The notes under the pieces are model-generated. The model saw nothing but the letters and a program-made list of their open reading frames with translations, searched no databases and was not told where the DNA came from. DNA of 64,000 bases from Pseudoxanthomonas sp. SL93 (GTDB taxonomy: Bacteria; Pseudomonadota; Gammaproteobacteria; Xanthomonadales; Xanthomonadaceae), in assembly GCF_026625825.1 (NCBI RefSeq), contig NZ_CP113065.1:3525501-3589500 (forward strand). Direction: 5' to 3'. Both the position numbers and the translations under genes were made by a program. How positions within the stretch are numbered: the stretch's first letter is position 1; each line of letters starts with the position of its first letter. This document shows, piece by piece, positions 18,018 through 26,084 of this stretch.

Positions 18018-18644
18018 ATGCCGACCACGCTCGTCCTGCTGCTCTTCGCCTACCTGCTGGGTTCCGTCTCCGGCAGCCTGCTGCTGGGCCGGTTCCGTGG
18101 CGTCGACATCCGTACCCGGGGCAGTGGCAATGCCGGCGGCACGAATGCGTTGCGCACGCTGGGCTGGAAGTTCGCGCTGGGCGTGGTGGTCATCGACATC
18201 GGCAAGGGGGTGCTGGCCACCTGGCTGGCGTTGACGTTCGCGCCGGCGGACGGCCCCTGGGCACCACGCGCGCTGGGTTTCGCGGCGGCATTCGTGGCGG
18301 CGATGGGCCATGTATGGCCGTTGTGGCACGGCTTCCGCGGCGGCAAGGGGGTCGGCACCTTGCTGGGCGGCCTGGTGGTGTTGTGGCCGCTGGCGTTGCT
18401 GCCGCTGTTCCTCGTGTGGGTCTGCGTGCTGGTGGCCAGCGGGTATGTCGGGCTGGCCTCCATCATCGCCACCGCATGCCTGGTTCCGTTGGCCGTGTGG
18501 ACGAAGGTGGACCTGCCAGCCCAGGTGTTTTCCGTCGCGGCCCCGCTGCTGGTGGTCTTCACCCATCGCGCCAACGTGCGGCGCCTGCTTGCCGGCACCG
18601 AGTCGCGTTTCGAGCGCGTGCGCTTCTGGCGCCGTCGCGCATGA
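18018..18644 (+). CDS. plsY: Glycerol-3-phosphate acyltransferase PlsY
   Basis: 208 residues, five or so membrane helices. Transfers acyl from acyl-phosphate to sn-glycerol-3-phosphate, the first step of phospholipid synthesis. Three PlsY motifs are visible: GSVSGSLLLGRFRGVDIR, the glycine-rich GSGNAGGTNALRTLG, and GHVWPLWHGFRGGKGVGT. It overlaps birA by four bases (ATGA) and follows the DAK2-DegV gene by 30 bases. In most Proteobacteria acyl-phosphate is supplied by PlsX; the neighbour here suggests a second supply. Confidence 0.97.
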   Translation: MPTTLVLLLFAYLLGSVSGSLLLGRFRGVDIRTRGSGNAGGTNALRTLGWKFALGVVVIDIGKGVLATWLALTFAPADGPWAPRALGFAAAFVAAMGHVWPLWHGFRGGKGVGTLLGGLVVLWPLALLPLFLVWVCVLVASGYVGLASIIATACLVPLAVWTKVDLPAQVFSVAAPLLVVFTHRANVRRLLAGTESRFERVRFWRRRA

Positions 18645-19612
18645 GCGGGGAGCGCGAACTGCTGCAGCGGCTGATCGAGGGGCCGGTCTCCGGGGATGCG
18701 CTGGCGCGTGATGCCGGATTGACGCGCGCCGCGATGTGGAAGCGCATCGAGGCGCTTCGCGACGGCGGCGTGCAGATCGAGGCACGTCCGGGACGGGGCT
18801 ACGCGCTTGCGACGCCGATTGAACTGCTGGACCCGGCCGACATCCGCGCACGCATCGATGCGGCCGCGCGCGTTCACCTGGCTCGACTCGATGTCGCGTG
18901 GTCGCTGGATTCGACCAACAGCGAACTGCTGCGCCGCGCCGCGCCCGATGCCGGGGTCGCGGTGCTGCTGGCGGAACAGCAGACCGTCGGCCGTGGCCGG
19001 CGGGGACGGCAGTGGGCCTCCCCGATGGCGACCAACCTGTACGTCTCGTTCTCCCGGCAATTCTCGGGAGGCCTGGCGCGACTGGGTGGCCTGAGTCTGG
19101 TGGCCGGCATCGCCGTTGCCGAGGCCCTGCACCAGGCCGGCTATCCGCAGGTGGCGTTGAAGTGGCCGAACGACCTGGTGGTGGATGGACGCAAACTGGG
19201 TGGCGTGCTGGTGGAAGGGGGGGGCGAGCACGGAGGGCCGGTGCGCGCGGTCGTGGGCATCGGCGTGAATGTCCGCATGCCTGCCACGACGGCCGCGCAG
19301 ATCGACCAGCCCTGGGTGGATCTGGCGACGCTGTCACCGGCTGCGCTGTCGCGCAATGCGATCGCGGCACAGCTGGTGTCCGCGCTGCTGCCGGCGCTGG
19401 ACCAATTCGACCGCGACGGACTGGCGCCCTTCCTGCCGCGCTTCGCCGCGCTGGATGCGCTAGCCGGGTGCGACGTTACGTTGCATGCCACCGCGGGCGG
19501 CGAAACACATGGCATGGCGGAAGGCATCGGCGGTGACGGGGCGCTGCGCGTGCGCGTCGGCGATGCCATGCAGTACGTGCATGCAGGGGAAGTGAGCGTG
19601 AGGACTCCATGA
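18641..19612 (+). CDS. birA: Biotin-protein ligase / biotin operon repressor BirA
   Basis: 323 residues. The N-terminal ~60 residues form a winged helix (SGDALARDAGLTRAAMWKRI), followed by the ligase domain with the biotinyl-AMP loop VGRGRRGRQW, KWPNDLVVDGRKLGGVLVE and a C-terminal SH3-like domain. It attaches biotin to the acetyl-CoA carboxylase carrier protein and, having the DNA-binding part, probably represses biotin genes. The overlap ATGA with plsY and again with coaX places the three in one transcript. Confidence 0.95.
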   Translation: MSGERELLQRLIEGPVSGDALARDAGLTRAAMWKRIEALRDGGVQIEARPGRGYALATPIELLDPADIRARIDAAARVHLARLDVAWSLDSTNSELLRRAAPDAGVAVLLAEQQTVGRGRRGRQWASPMATNLYVSFSRQFSGGLARLGGLSLVAGIAVAEALHQAGYPQVALKWPNDLVVDGRKLGGVLVEGGGEHGGPVRAVVGIGVNVRMPATTAAQIDQPWVDLATLSPAALSRNAIAAQLVSALLPALDQFDRDGLAPFLPRFAALDALAGCDVTLHATAGGETHGMAEGIGGDGALRVRVGDAMQYVHAGEVSVRTP

Positions 19613-20361
19613 GCCACTGGCTGTTCGATCTGGGAAATTCGCGACTGAAGTTCGCCCACCTGCGCGAGGACGGCTCGCTGGGCGAGGTGGTCGCACTGGA
19701 CCATGGCGACCGTGATCTGGTCGCTGCACTGGAGACGGCACTGCCGTCCCGCGGGGAACTTGCAGCGGCATCGGCCTGCCTGGCCAGTGTTGCTTCGCCG
19801 GCGTTGACCGCGGGCGTGGTGGACGCACTGACCACGCGCTTCGCCTGCATTTCCCTGGCACGCACGCAATCGGCGATGGCGGGCGTGCGGATCGCCTATG
19901 CCGCACCGGAACGCCTGGGGGTGGACCGCTTCCTCGCGTTGCTGGCGGCGCATGCGCGTGCGCGCCACGCGTGGCTGGTGGTGGGCGTGGGGACCGCAGT
20001 GACCATCGACCTGCTGGCGGCGGATGGCCAGCATCGGGGTGGGCGCATCGGCCCTTCTCCCCGATTGATGCGGGACGCGCTGCATCGCGCCGCCGTGCAG
20101 CTTCCGGCGAGCGGCGGCGACTACCTGGAGTTCGCGACCGATACGGCCGACGCGCTCGCATCCGGTTGCGAGGGCGCGGCGGCAGGTCTGATCGAGCGCA
20201 GCCTGCAGCAGGCGCGCACGCAATTGGGCGAGACGCCAGCGCTGCTGCTGCATGGGGGCGGGGCCGCCGCACTGCAGTCCCTGTTGCCGGAAAGCGTGAT
20301 GGCGTCCGCGCTGGTGCTGGAAGGGCTCGCGCTCTGGGCCCGCGCCGGTATCCGCGCATGA
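19609..20361 (+). CDS. coaX: Type III pantothenate kinase
   Basis: 250 residues. First step of coenzyme A synthesis, ATP-dependent phosphorylation of pantothenate. The actin-fold motifs are WLFDLGNSRLKFA (phosphate 1), APERLGVDRFLALLAA and VGVGTAVTIDLL (phosphate 2). Type III enzymes need a monovalent cation and resist CoA feedback. birA-coaX adjacency is common in Proteobacteria. The start overlaps the birA stop (ATGA). The SPOR gene starts 23 bases after the stop. Confidence 0.95.
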   Translation: MSHWLFDLGNSRLKFAHLREDGSLGEVVALDHGDRDLVAALETALPSRGELAAASACLASVASPALTAGVVDALTTRFACISLARTQSAMAGVRIAYAAPERLGVDRFLALLAAHARARHAWLVVGVGTAVTIDLLAADGQHRGGRIGPSPRLMRDALHRAAVQLPASGGDYLEFATDTADALASGCEGAAAGLIERSLQQARTQLGETPALLLHGGGAAALQSLLPESVMASALVLEGLALWARAGIRA

Positions 20362-20384
20362 AGGCCTGTGGCTAGAATCCCCGC

Positions 20385-21088
20385 ATGCTGATCCGCGCCT
20401 TGATTGTCCTGTTGATCGTGTTGAACCTCGGGGTCGCCGCCTGGTGGCTGACACGGCAGGAACCACTGCCCCCGCCTCCGCCGGAACTCCCTTCGGGCGT
20501 CGCCCGCCTGCAACTGGTGGACGAGCCAGCGCCGGCCACTGCTGCCTCCACCCCATCGACCGGTGCGGTAGCCGAGCCGTCGGCACCGGCGTCGCTTCCC
20601 GCCGGCAGTGTGGAGCCCGCCCGATGCTTCAGCCTGGGGCCTTTCACCAGTGAGGCCAGCGCCATCCTGGCGCAGAACGGCTTGCAGCCGCAGTTGCTGC
20701 GCGCGCGGTTGCGCGAGGTGCCAGCGCCCAGCGCCAGCGGCTACGAGGTGCTGATGCCGCCCGCACCCAGCCGCGAGGAAGCGCAGGCGACGGCCGCGCG
20801 GATCGGTGCGGCCGGCTTCGACGATTTCCTGGTGATCAACCAAGGAGAAAACACCCACGGCATCGCGTTGGGCCGCTATCGCAGCCGCGAGGCGGCGGAA
20901 CGCCGCCAGTCCGCGTTGCAGGCCGCGGGATTCCCGGCACGGCTGGCGCCGGTGGGCCGCATCGCCGCACCGCGCCTTCGCAGTGGTGGATCGATGCGGG
21001 CGTCGCCGAGGGCGTGGATCTCGCGGGATTGGCGCGCACGGCCTCCACCGGCAGCCCGCTCGCGCTGGAATGCACGGCACTGCGGTAG
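20385..21088 (+). pseudogene. SPOR-domain protein, frameshifted near its 3' end
   Basis: The frame opens with one membrane helix (MLIRALIVLLIVLNLGVAAWW), then a Pro-rich linker and a SPOR domain from about residue 80 ([13 protein letters not shown] ... GIALGRYRSREAAERR), expected to bind denuded peptidoglycan at the division site. After about 20961-20974 the frame stops making sense: the same frame runs on to 21170 through the tRNA gene. Shifting to the -1 frame at 20975 gives PSQWWIDAGVAEGVDLAGLA and ends at TAG 21086-21088, which fits the family's conserved WW-D tail. One base seems to be missing (or two extra). I cannot tell a true mutation from a sequencing error. Confidence 0.7.
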
Positions 21089-21125
21089 AATTGCCGTTGC
21101 GCCGGCCACCGCCGGTCCGCCTCGT

Positions 21126-21201
21126 GCCGCTTTAGCTCAGCTGGTAGAGCAACCGCCTTGTAAGCGGTAGGTCATCCGTTCGATTCGGATAAGCGGCACC
21201 A
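21126..21201 (+). tRNA. tRNA-Thr (anticodon TGT)
   Basis: 76 bases with encoded CCA. Acceptor arms GCCGCTT and AAGCGGC pair fully, the D-arm holds AGCTCAGCTGGTAGAGC, the anticodon loop reads CTTGTAA with anticodon TGT, and the T-arm carries GTTCGATTC. Reads ACA and, by wobble, other Thr codons. Confidence 0.97.
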
Positions 21202-21284
21202 TTTCCCTCCCGTGCTGCAACGCCATAACGTCATCACCTTGGCGGGGATAGACTGCCGGTCCTGTTTCCGCATCTGGACCTGCC

Positions 21285-22208
21285 ATGAGTCGTGCGTTTC
21301 CTCCCGTTTCCCTGATCGGCGTACCCACGGACGTGGGTGCGGGCCACCGCGGTGCGCGCATGGGACCGGATGCGCTGCGTATCGCCGGCCTGGGCGAGGC
21401 GCTGGCGGCGCGCGGCGTGGACGTGGTGGACACGGGCAACGTGGATGGCCCGCGCAATCCCTGGACCGATCCGGTGAAGGGCTACCGCCACCTGGATGAA
21501 GTCGTGGCCTGGAACCGCGCCGTCATGGAGGCGACTGCCGCCGAGCTGCAGAAGGGCCGGCTGCCGATCATGATGGGCGGCGACCATTGCCTGGCGGTCG
21601 GTTCCATCACCGCGGTCGCGCGCCACTGCCGACAAGCCGGCAAGAAGCTGCGGGTGCTCTGGCTGGACGCGCATTCGGACTTCAACACCAGCGACGTGAC
21701 GCCTTCCGGCAACATCCACGGCATGCCGGTGGCATGCCTGTGCGGCATCGGGCCGGAGGCACTGACCCGGCTGGGCGGCGACGCACCGGCCATCACGCCG
21801 GCCATGGTCCGGCAGATCGGCATCCGTTCCGTGGATCCGGAAGAGAAGAAGCTCATCAAGGACCACGCAGTCGATGTCTACGACATGCGCTACATCGACG
21901 AGGTCGGCATGAAGCGCACGCTGGAAGCCGCGCTGGAAGGCCTGGATGCCGACACCCACCTGCATGTCAGCTTCGACGTCGACTTCCTGGACCCCAGCAT
22001 CGCGCCGGGCGTGGGCACCACGGTGCCGGGTGGCCCCAACTACCGCGAGGCGCAGCTGGTGATGGAAATGATCGCCGATACGCGCCTGATGGGCTCGCTG
22101 GACATCGTGGAACTGAACCCCGTGCTGGACCGCCGCAACCGGACCGCCAAGCTGACGGTGGACCTGGTGGAAAGCCTGTTCGGCAAGTCCACGCTGATGC
22201 GTGACTGA
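21285..22208 (+). CDS. rocF: Arginase
   Basis: 307 residues. Mn2+ enzyme hydrolysing L-arginine to ornithine and urea. All ureohydrolase signatures are present: GGDHCLAVGS, DAHSDFNT (with the Asp-Ala-His-Asp metal ligands) and SFDVDFLDPSIAPG. The N-terminus IGVPTDVGAGHRGARMGPDALR separates arginase from agmatinase. It stands alone after tRNA-Thr. No ornithine-using gene is next to it. Confidence 0.95.
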   Translation: MSRAFPPVSLIGVPTDVGAGHRGARMGPDALRIAGLGEALAARGVDVVDTGNVDGPRNPWTDPVKGYRHLDEVVAWNRAVMEATAAELQKGRLPIMMGGDHCLAVGSITAVARHCRQAGKKLRVLWLDAHSDFNTSDVTPSGNIHGMPVACLCGIGPEALTRLGGDAPAITPAMVRQIGIRSVDPEEKKLIKDHAVDVYDMRYIDEVGMKRTLEAALEGLDADTHLHVSFDVDFLDPSIAPGVGTTVPGGPNYREAQLVMEMIADTRLMGSLDIVELNPVLDRRNRTAKLTVDLVESLFGKSTLMRD

Positions 22209-22323
22209 ACGGGTCCCCGGGGGTTTCACGCGTTCTATACGTCGCGCCGTCGAAGGTGGTGCCACCCGCCACCGCAGCGTCTCCCGTACCTTGCGGCGGC
22301 CCATTCCAGACGAGGAGCGACAC

Positions 22324-22476
22324 ATGAAGCGTACGATGGCCCTGTTGATGTTGGCGATGTTTTCCACTGCCGTTCTGTCGGGCTGCAACACCATGGCCGG
22401 TGCCGGCCAGGATGTGCAGAAGGTCGGCGAAAAGGTCGAAGACAAGGCCCAGGACTGCAAGGACGGCAAGTGCTGA
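22324..22476 (+). CDS. Entericidin-like lipoprotein, copy 1
   Basis: 50 residues. Signal peptide with lipobox LSGC (Cys at about residue 21), then CNTMAGAGQDVQKVGEKVED, the entericidin A/B pattern. It ends with two extra Cys residues. Entericidins are tiny cell-envelope lipoproteins, described in E. coli as a toxin/antidote pair tied to stationary-phase lysis. A second copy follows at 22672. Preceded by GAGGAGCGAC, a good ribosome site. Confidence 0.88.
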   Translation: MKRTMALLMLAMFSTAVLSGCNTMAGAGQDVQKVGEKVEDKAQDCKDGKC

Positions 22477-22517
22477 TGCGCTTCACCCGCTGAGCACCCT
22501 CCGTGGTGTGAGCTGAA

Positions 22518-22543
22518 GGAAGGGCCGGGCGACCGGCCCTTCC
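22518..22543. terminator. Hairpin after entericidin copy 1
   Basis: GGAAGGGCCGG (22518-22528) pairs perfectly with CCGGCCCTTCC (22533-22543) over a GCGA loop. The tail TGCTTTCC is only weakly T-rich. Confidence 0.65.
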
Positions 22544-22671
22544 TGCTTTCCGGTGCCTTGGTCAGGCGCCAGCCAGCGTGCTTAAATCAGACTGTTGGGG
22601 TGGGAAGCAGGACGGACCTCGCCGGTCCGGGATGCCTTCCCGGCAATGGGAACCGTCCACAGGAGTCGTGT

Positions 22672-22806
22672 ATGAAGCGTGTCGTCGCATTGATGTTGTT
22701 GTCCCTGTTCTCCATCGGCGTGCTGTCCGGCTGCAACACCGTCAAGGGGTTCGGCAAGGACGTGCAGAAGGTGGGCGAAAAGGTCGAGGATTCTTCGGGC
22801 AAGTAA
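22672..22806 (+). CDS. Entericidin-like lipoprotein, copy 2
   Basis: 44 residues. Same plan as the upstream copy: signal peptide with lipobox LSGC, then CNTVKGFGKDVQKVGEKVED. The QKVGEKVED core is identical in both, which supports tandem duplication; this copy lacks the terminal Cys residues. A ribosome site (AGGAG) precedes the ATG. The two genes have separate terminators, so they may be regulated apart, as ecnA and ecnB are. Confidence 0.88.
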   Translation: MKRVVALMLLSLFSIGVLSGCNTVKGFGKDVQKVGEKVEDSSGK

Positions 22807-22830
22807 GTCCGGAGATGCCAGGGCATGAAG

Positions 22831-22860
22831 AACGGGCCGCCGGAATGCGGCCCGTTTTTC
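22831..22860 (+). terminator. Rho-independent terminator after entericidin copy 2
   Basis: AACGGGCCGC (22831-22840) pairs with GCGGCCCGTT (22847-22856), loop CGGAAT, directly followed by TTTC TTT. A textbook intrinsic terminator. Confidence 0.88.
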
Positions 22861-22878
22861 TTTGCGGAAGGCGGACAG

Positions 22879-22896
22879 CAAGTTGATACCAACTTG
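22879..22896. promoter_or_regulatory. Palindrome CAAGTTG-N4-CAACTTG upstream of csbD
   Basis: Seven-base perfect inverted arms with ATAC between, about 185 bases before csbD in an otherwise gene-free 270-base gap. Could be an operator; no regulator is assigned. Confidence 0.3.
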
Positions 22897-23079
22897 GCGC
22901 GATAGAGGTGGCTGCGCGAAGAGCATGCACGCATTCATCCGTGCGAACGGATCCTCATGCCACTGAACGATTCAGCATTTCCTAATGGCGTGTTGACGCG
23001 CGCTTGATCGGATGGGAACGCATCGCCTGCGATGCTGTTCCCGCGGCGCCCCCTGCCGCTCAATTAGCGAGGAAATACC

Positions 23080-23301
23080 ATGAATCAGGACATCATCGCC
23101 GGCAACTGGAAGCAGCTGAAGGGCAAGATGCAGGCCAAATGGGGCGACCTGACCGACGACGATTTCAAGGTCGCGCAGGGCAATGCCGAATACCTCGAAG
23201 GCAAGTTGCAGGAACGCTACGGCTACGACCGCGACCGCGCGCACAGCGAAGTCGAGGACTTCCAGCGCACGCTGCGCTCCGACAGCAGCTTCAGGCACTG
23301 A
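23080..23301 (+). CDS. CsbD-family general stress protein
   Basis: 73 residues, the normal size. The text [20 protein letters not shown] then [19 protein letters not shown] is the CsbD signature: a small, helical, very hydrophilic protein induced by stationary phase and osmotic or envelope stress in many bacteria; molecular role unknown. The ribosome site is AGCGAGG just before the ATG. Followed by its own hairpin terminator. Confidence 0.93.
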   Translation: MNQDIIAGNWKQLKGKMQAKWGDLTDDDFKVAQGNAEYLEGKLQERYGYDRDRAHSEVEDFQRTLRSDSSFRH

Positions 23302-23323
23302 TCGAAGGAATCAGCGACACCAC

Positions 23324-23348
23324 GCGGGCCGTCCTTGGGGCGGCCCGC
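23324..23348 (+). terminator. Hairpin terminator after csbD
   Basis: GCGGGCCG (23324-23331) pairs with CGGCCCGC (23341-23348), loop of 9; a short TTCTAGTT tail follows. It lies between the convergent csbD and the next minus-strand gene and may serve both. Confidence 0.6.
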
Positions 23349-23401
23349 TTCTAGTTGTGACGGCGGAACCTGCGCGCTGACCTTGCAGCTCGCGCCCGAC
23401 C

Positions 23402-24202
23402 TTAGCGGTAACCCGGCGGATCGGCGACGAACCCATCCGGGAAGGCACGCGGCGATGTCTCCCGCCAGTGGGGCCCCTGATGGCGTGGCAGCACGCCCAT
23501 CGCGACCAGACGGCGGCGTTCGTCATAGCGCAGTTCGCTGACCTGCTCCGGCTGCCGGCTCGCGCGCTGGAAGCCGGTGTGCGTGGTGGGCGCCCATTCG
23601 CGCTGGCCGTGGCCTGTGCCGATGCTCTGCTGCCGCGCTGTGCTGTCCGCCATGGCTTCACTCGCGGCGGCCGCCGGCGCGCCCGCTTCGCTGCGACGCT
23701 TCTCCGCATGGGGACGCGTGATCGGGGGCGGCGAATATCGTGGCCCGTGGTGGTAGGGCGCCTGGCGGAACACGGCAACACCGATCACGCCCACGTTGCG
23801 GGGACGTCCCGTGCGCGCGGCGTAACTATCGCCCAGATCGGTGAAGACGAACTGGGCCACGTCATCCATCGACTTCCGCCAACCGGAAATCTCGGTGCTC
23901 TGCCACGGCTCCAGCACGTACCCTGCCTGGCTTGGATGCGCGGTCTGCCCGGTGATCGCGTTCACGCCATCCACCGACAGCACCACCAGCACGCGTTCGC
24001 CGGTGGTGTTGGCCAGGCGAACGCTGTAGCGATGCCCGGGGGTTCCCGCCACCCAGGTGTCGCCGCGGTGCGGGTGGCGGGGCAGCCATTCGCCGGTGTC
24101 GCGGTCGACCACGCTGACGTCCACCAGCGGACGGGCGTCGAGAGGTACGCACGCGGCCAGCAGGCCGAGCAGCGCGAAAGAGGCAAGGATTCGTTGCAGC
24201 AT
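23402..24202 (-). CDS. Putative lipoprotein of unknown function
   Basis: 266 residues. Signal peptide with lipobox LLAAC at residues 14-18 (Cys18 lipidated). The mature N-terminal half (about 25-150) looks like a folded beta-rich domain (VDVSVVDRDTGEWLPRHPHR, RYSVRLANTTGERVLVVLSV, DGVNAITGQTA, VFTDLGDSYAARTGRPRN), and the C-terminal half is low-complexity, rich in His, Arg, Ala and Pro. No family name assigned. It faces csbD and is divergent from trpS, about 200 bases away. Confidence 0.75.
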   Translation of the reverse strand: MLQRILASFALLGLLAACVPLDARPLVDVSVVDRDTGEWLPRHPHRGDTWVAGTPGHRYSVRLANTTGERVLVVLSVDGVNAITGQTAHPSQAGYVLEPWQSTEISGWRKSMDDVAQFVFTDLGDSYAARTGRPRNVGVIGVAVFRQAPYHHGPRYSPPPITRPHAEKRRSEAGAPAAAASEAMADSTARQQSIGTGHGQREWAPTTHTGFQRASRQPEQVSELRYDERRRLVAMGVLPRHQGPHWRETSPRAFPDGFVADPPGYR

Positions 24203-24399
24203 GGCCGTTCTCCGGGTTGGGACGATGCCAGAAACGGGCGAGCCGGCAATGCGGGGTCGTGGGTTGCCGGACGGCGCCGCCCCGGTTCATGCGGCAGACG
24301 GGATCGGCGCCTGCGACGCCGTGTCGCAGGGGCGCCGGCAGCAGTCGATGGCCCCAGCCGGTAGACTGGCGGTCTTTCCGCATTCCCTGCCGCACACGC

Positions 24400-25692
24400 A
24401 TGACCACCCGCATCCTGACCGGCATCACCACTTCCGGCACGCCCCACCTGGGCAACTATGTCGGCGCGATCCGCCCGGCCGTGGCGGCCAGCCGCGCCGC
24501 CGGCGTGGAGAGCTTCTATTTCCTGGCCGACTACCATGCGCTGATCAAGGTGCAGGAGCCCGCGCGCGTGCAGCGCTCCACGCTGGAGATCGCCGCGACG
24601 TGGCTGGCCTGCGGGCTGGAGCCGGACAAGGTGTGGTTCTACCGCCAGAGCGACATTCCCGAGATCCCGGAGCTGACCTGGCTGCTGACCTGCGTGGCCG
24701 GCAAGGGCATCCTCAACCGCGCGCATGCCTACAAGGCGGCCGTGGACAAGAACCGCGCCGACGGCGAGGACGATGACGCGGGCATCACCGCGGGCCTCTT
24801 CATGTACCCGGTGCTGATGGCGGCGGACATCCTGATCTTCAACGCCGACAAGGTGCCGGTGGGGCGCGACCAGATCCAGCACATCGAGATGGCGCGCGAC
24901 TTCGGCCAGCGCTTCAACCATCTGTTCGGCAAGGAGTACTTCGCGCTGCCGGAAGCGGCCATCGAAGAGAACGTGGCGACCTTGCCCGGCCTGGATGGCC
25001 GCAAGATGAGCAAGAGCTACGACAACACGATCCCGCTGTTCGCGCCCCGCAACGAGCTGAAGAAGCTCATCGCCTCCATCGTCACCGACTCGAAGGCGCC
25101 GGGTGAGGCGAAGGACGCGGATGGCTCGCACGTCTTCCAGCTGTACCAGGCTTTCGCCTCGCAGGAAGAAACCAGCCGCATGCGCCAGGCCTTCGCCGAC
25201 GGCATCGGCTGGGGTGACGCCAAGCAGGCGTTGTTCGACCGCATCGATGCCGAGGTCGCGCCGCTGCGCGAGAAGTACGAAGCATTGATGGCCAGGCCAG
25301 CCGAGATCGAGGCGATCCTGCGCGACGGCGCGCAGCGGCTGCGTGCGCGCTATGCCACGCCCTTCGTCGCCGAGTTGCGCCACGCCGTCGGCCTGCGCGA
25401 TCTCTCGCAGCAGGCCACGGTGGAGAAGGCGAGCGCCGGCAAGGCCGCGCTACCGCAGTTCAAGCAGTACCGCGAGACCGACGGGCGCTTCTACTTCAAG
25501 CTGGTCGATGCGGACGGCAACGTACTGGTGCAGAGCAACGGGTTCGACTCCCCGAAGGATGCGGGCAAGCTGATCGGCGTGCTGAAACAGGCCGAACATG
25601 CCGATGCGATGGCAACGCCGGAGATCGTCCTGCAGGTGCCGGCCGACGAGGTGCTGTCGGCGCTGGCCGCACTGCGCGAGGTCGATGCCTGA
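24400..25692 (+). CDS. trpS: Tryptophanyl-tRNA synthetase
   Basis: 430 residues, the longer TrpRS type with a C-terminal extension (about 340-430). Class Ic synthetase motifs: TSGTPHLGNYVGAIRP (HIGH-like) at residues 11-26, MYPVLMAADILIF, VGRDQIQHIE and GRKMSKSYDN (KMSKS). Charges tRNA-Trp in the cytoplasm. Start at 24400 follows from MTTRILTGITTSG; an in-frame upstream extension is not TrpRS-like. The stop overlaps the next gene start (TGATG). Confidence 0.95.
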   Translation: MTTRILTGITTSGTPHLGNYVGAIRPAVAASRAAGVESFYFLADYHALIKVQEPARVQRSTLEIAATWLACGLEPDKVWFYRQSDIPEIPELTWLLTCVAGKGILNRAHAYKAAVDKNRADGEDDDAGITAGLFMYPVLMAADILIFNADKVPVGRDQIQHIEMARDFGQRFNHLFGKEYFALPEAAIEENVATLPGLDGRKMSKSYDNTIPLFAPRNELKKLIASIVTDSKAPGEAKDADGSHVFQLYQAFASQEETSRMRQAFADGIGWGDAKQALFDRIDAEVAPLREKYEALMARPAEIEAILRDGAQRLRARYATPFVAELRHAVGLRDLSQQATVEKASAGKAALPQFKQYRETDGRFYFKLVDADGNVLVQSNGFDSPKDAGKLIGVLKQAEHADAMATPEIVLQVPADEVLSALAALREVDA

Positions 25693-25991
25693 TGCCGTAC
25701 CTCGCCGTCATCCTTTTCCTGCCGTGGTTCCTGCTGCTGGGGTCGCTGTTCTGGCTGTTCCCGCGCCAGCCCCGCAACGCACGTCGCAAGGCCTTCGATA
25801 TCGCCACGCTCGCCGTCGCCTTCGTGCTGAGTTTCGTCGGCATGCAGTGGGGCTATGCGCTGGGCCTGGCGGACGCGGGCACCGGTGCGATCTGGAAGCA
25901 GGTACTGGCTACCTTGGTGGCCTACGGTGCCTTCCTGTTCGTGCTGACGATGGCCGTGCCGCTGCGTGGCTGGTGGCTGTCGCGCCGTTGA
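25692..25991 (+). CDS. Small integral membrane protein of unknown function
   Basis: 99 residues with three hydrophobic helices (about 4-23, 38-60, 70-92) and basic loops (RQPRNARRK, final SRR). Its start codon overlaps the trpS stop by one base, so its translation is coupled to trpS. No family recognised. Confidence 0.75.
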   Translation: MPYLAVILFLPWFLLLGSLFWLFPRQPRNARRKAFDIATLAVAFVLSFVGMQWGYALGLADAGTGAIWKQVLATLVAYGAFLFVLTMAVPLRGWWLSRR

Positions 25992-26084
25992 GGCCGCCCC
26001 CGCGGCGCGCATCCGACCAAAGACGGGTCGTGCGGTATGCGTGGCCCGCATAGAATCGGGTATCCGCAGCGACGAGGCCACCGG

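Noticed and set aside
20975..21088. Programmed frameshift in the SPOR gene
   Set aside because: No slippery run or downstream pseudoknot is apparent at the switch point; an indel is simpler.
21126..21170. Peptide LAQLVEQPPCKR as a protein end
   Set aside because: This is the in-frame reading of the tRNA-Thr gene, a well-known false ORF.
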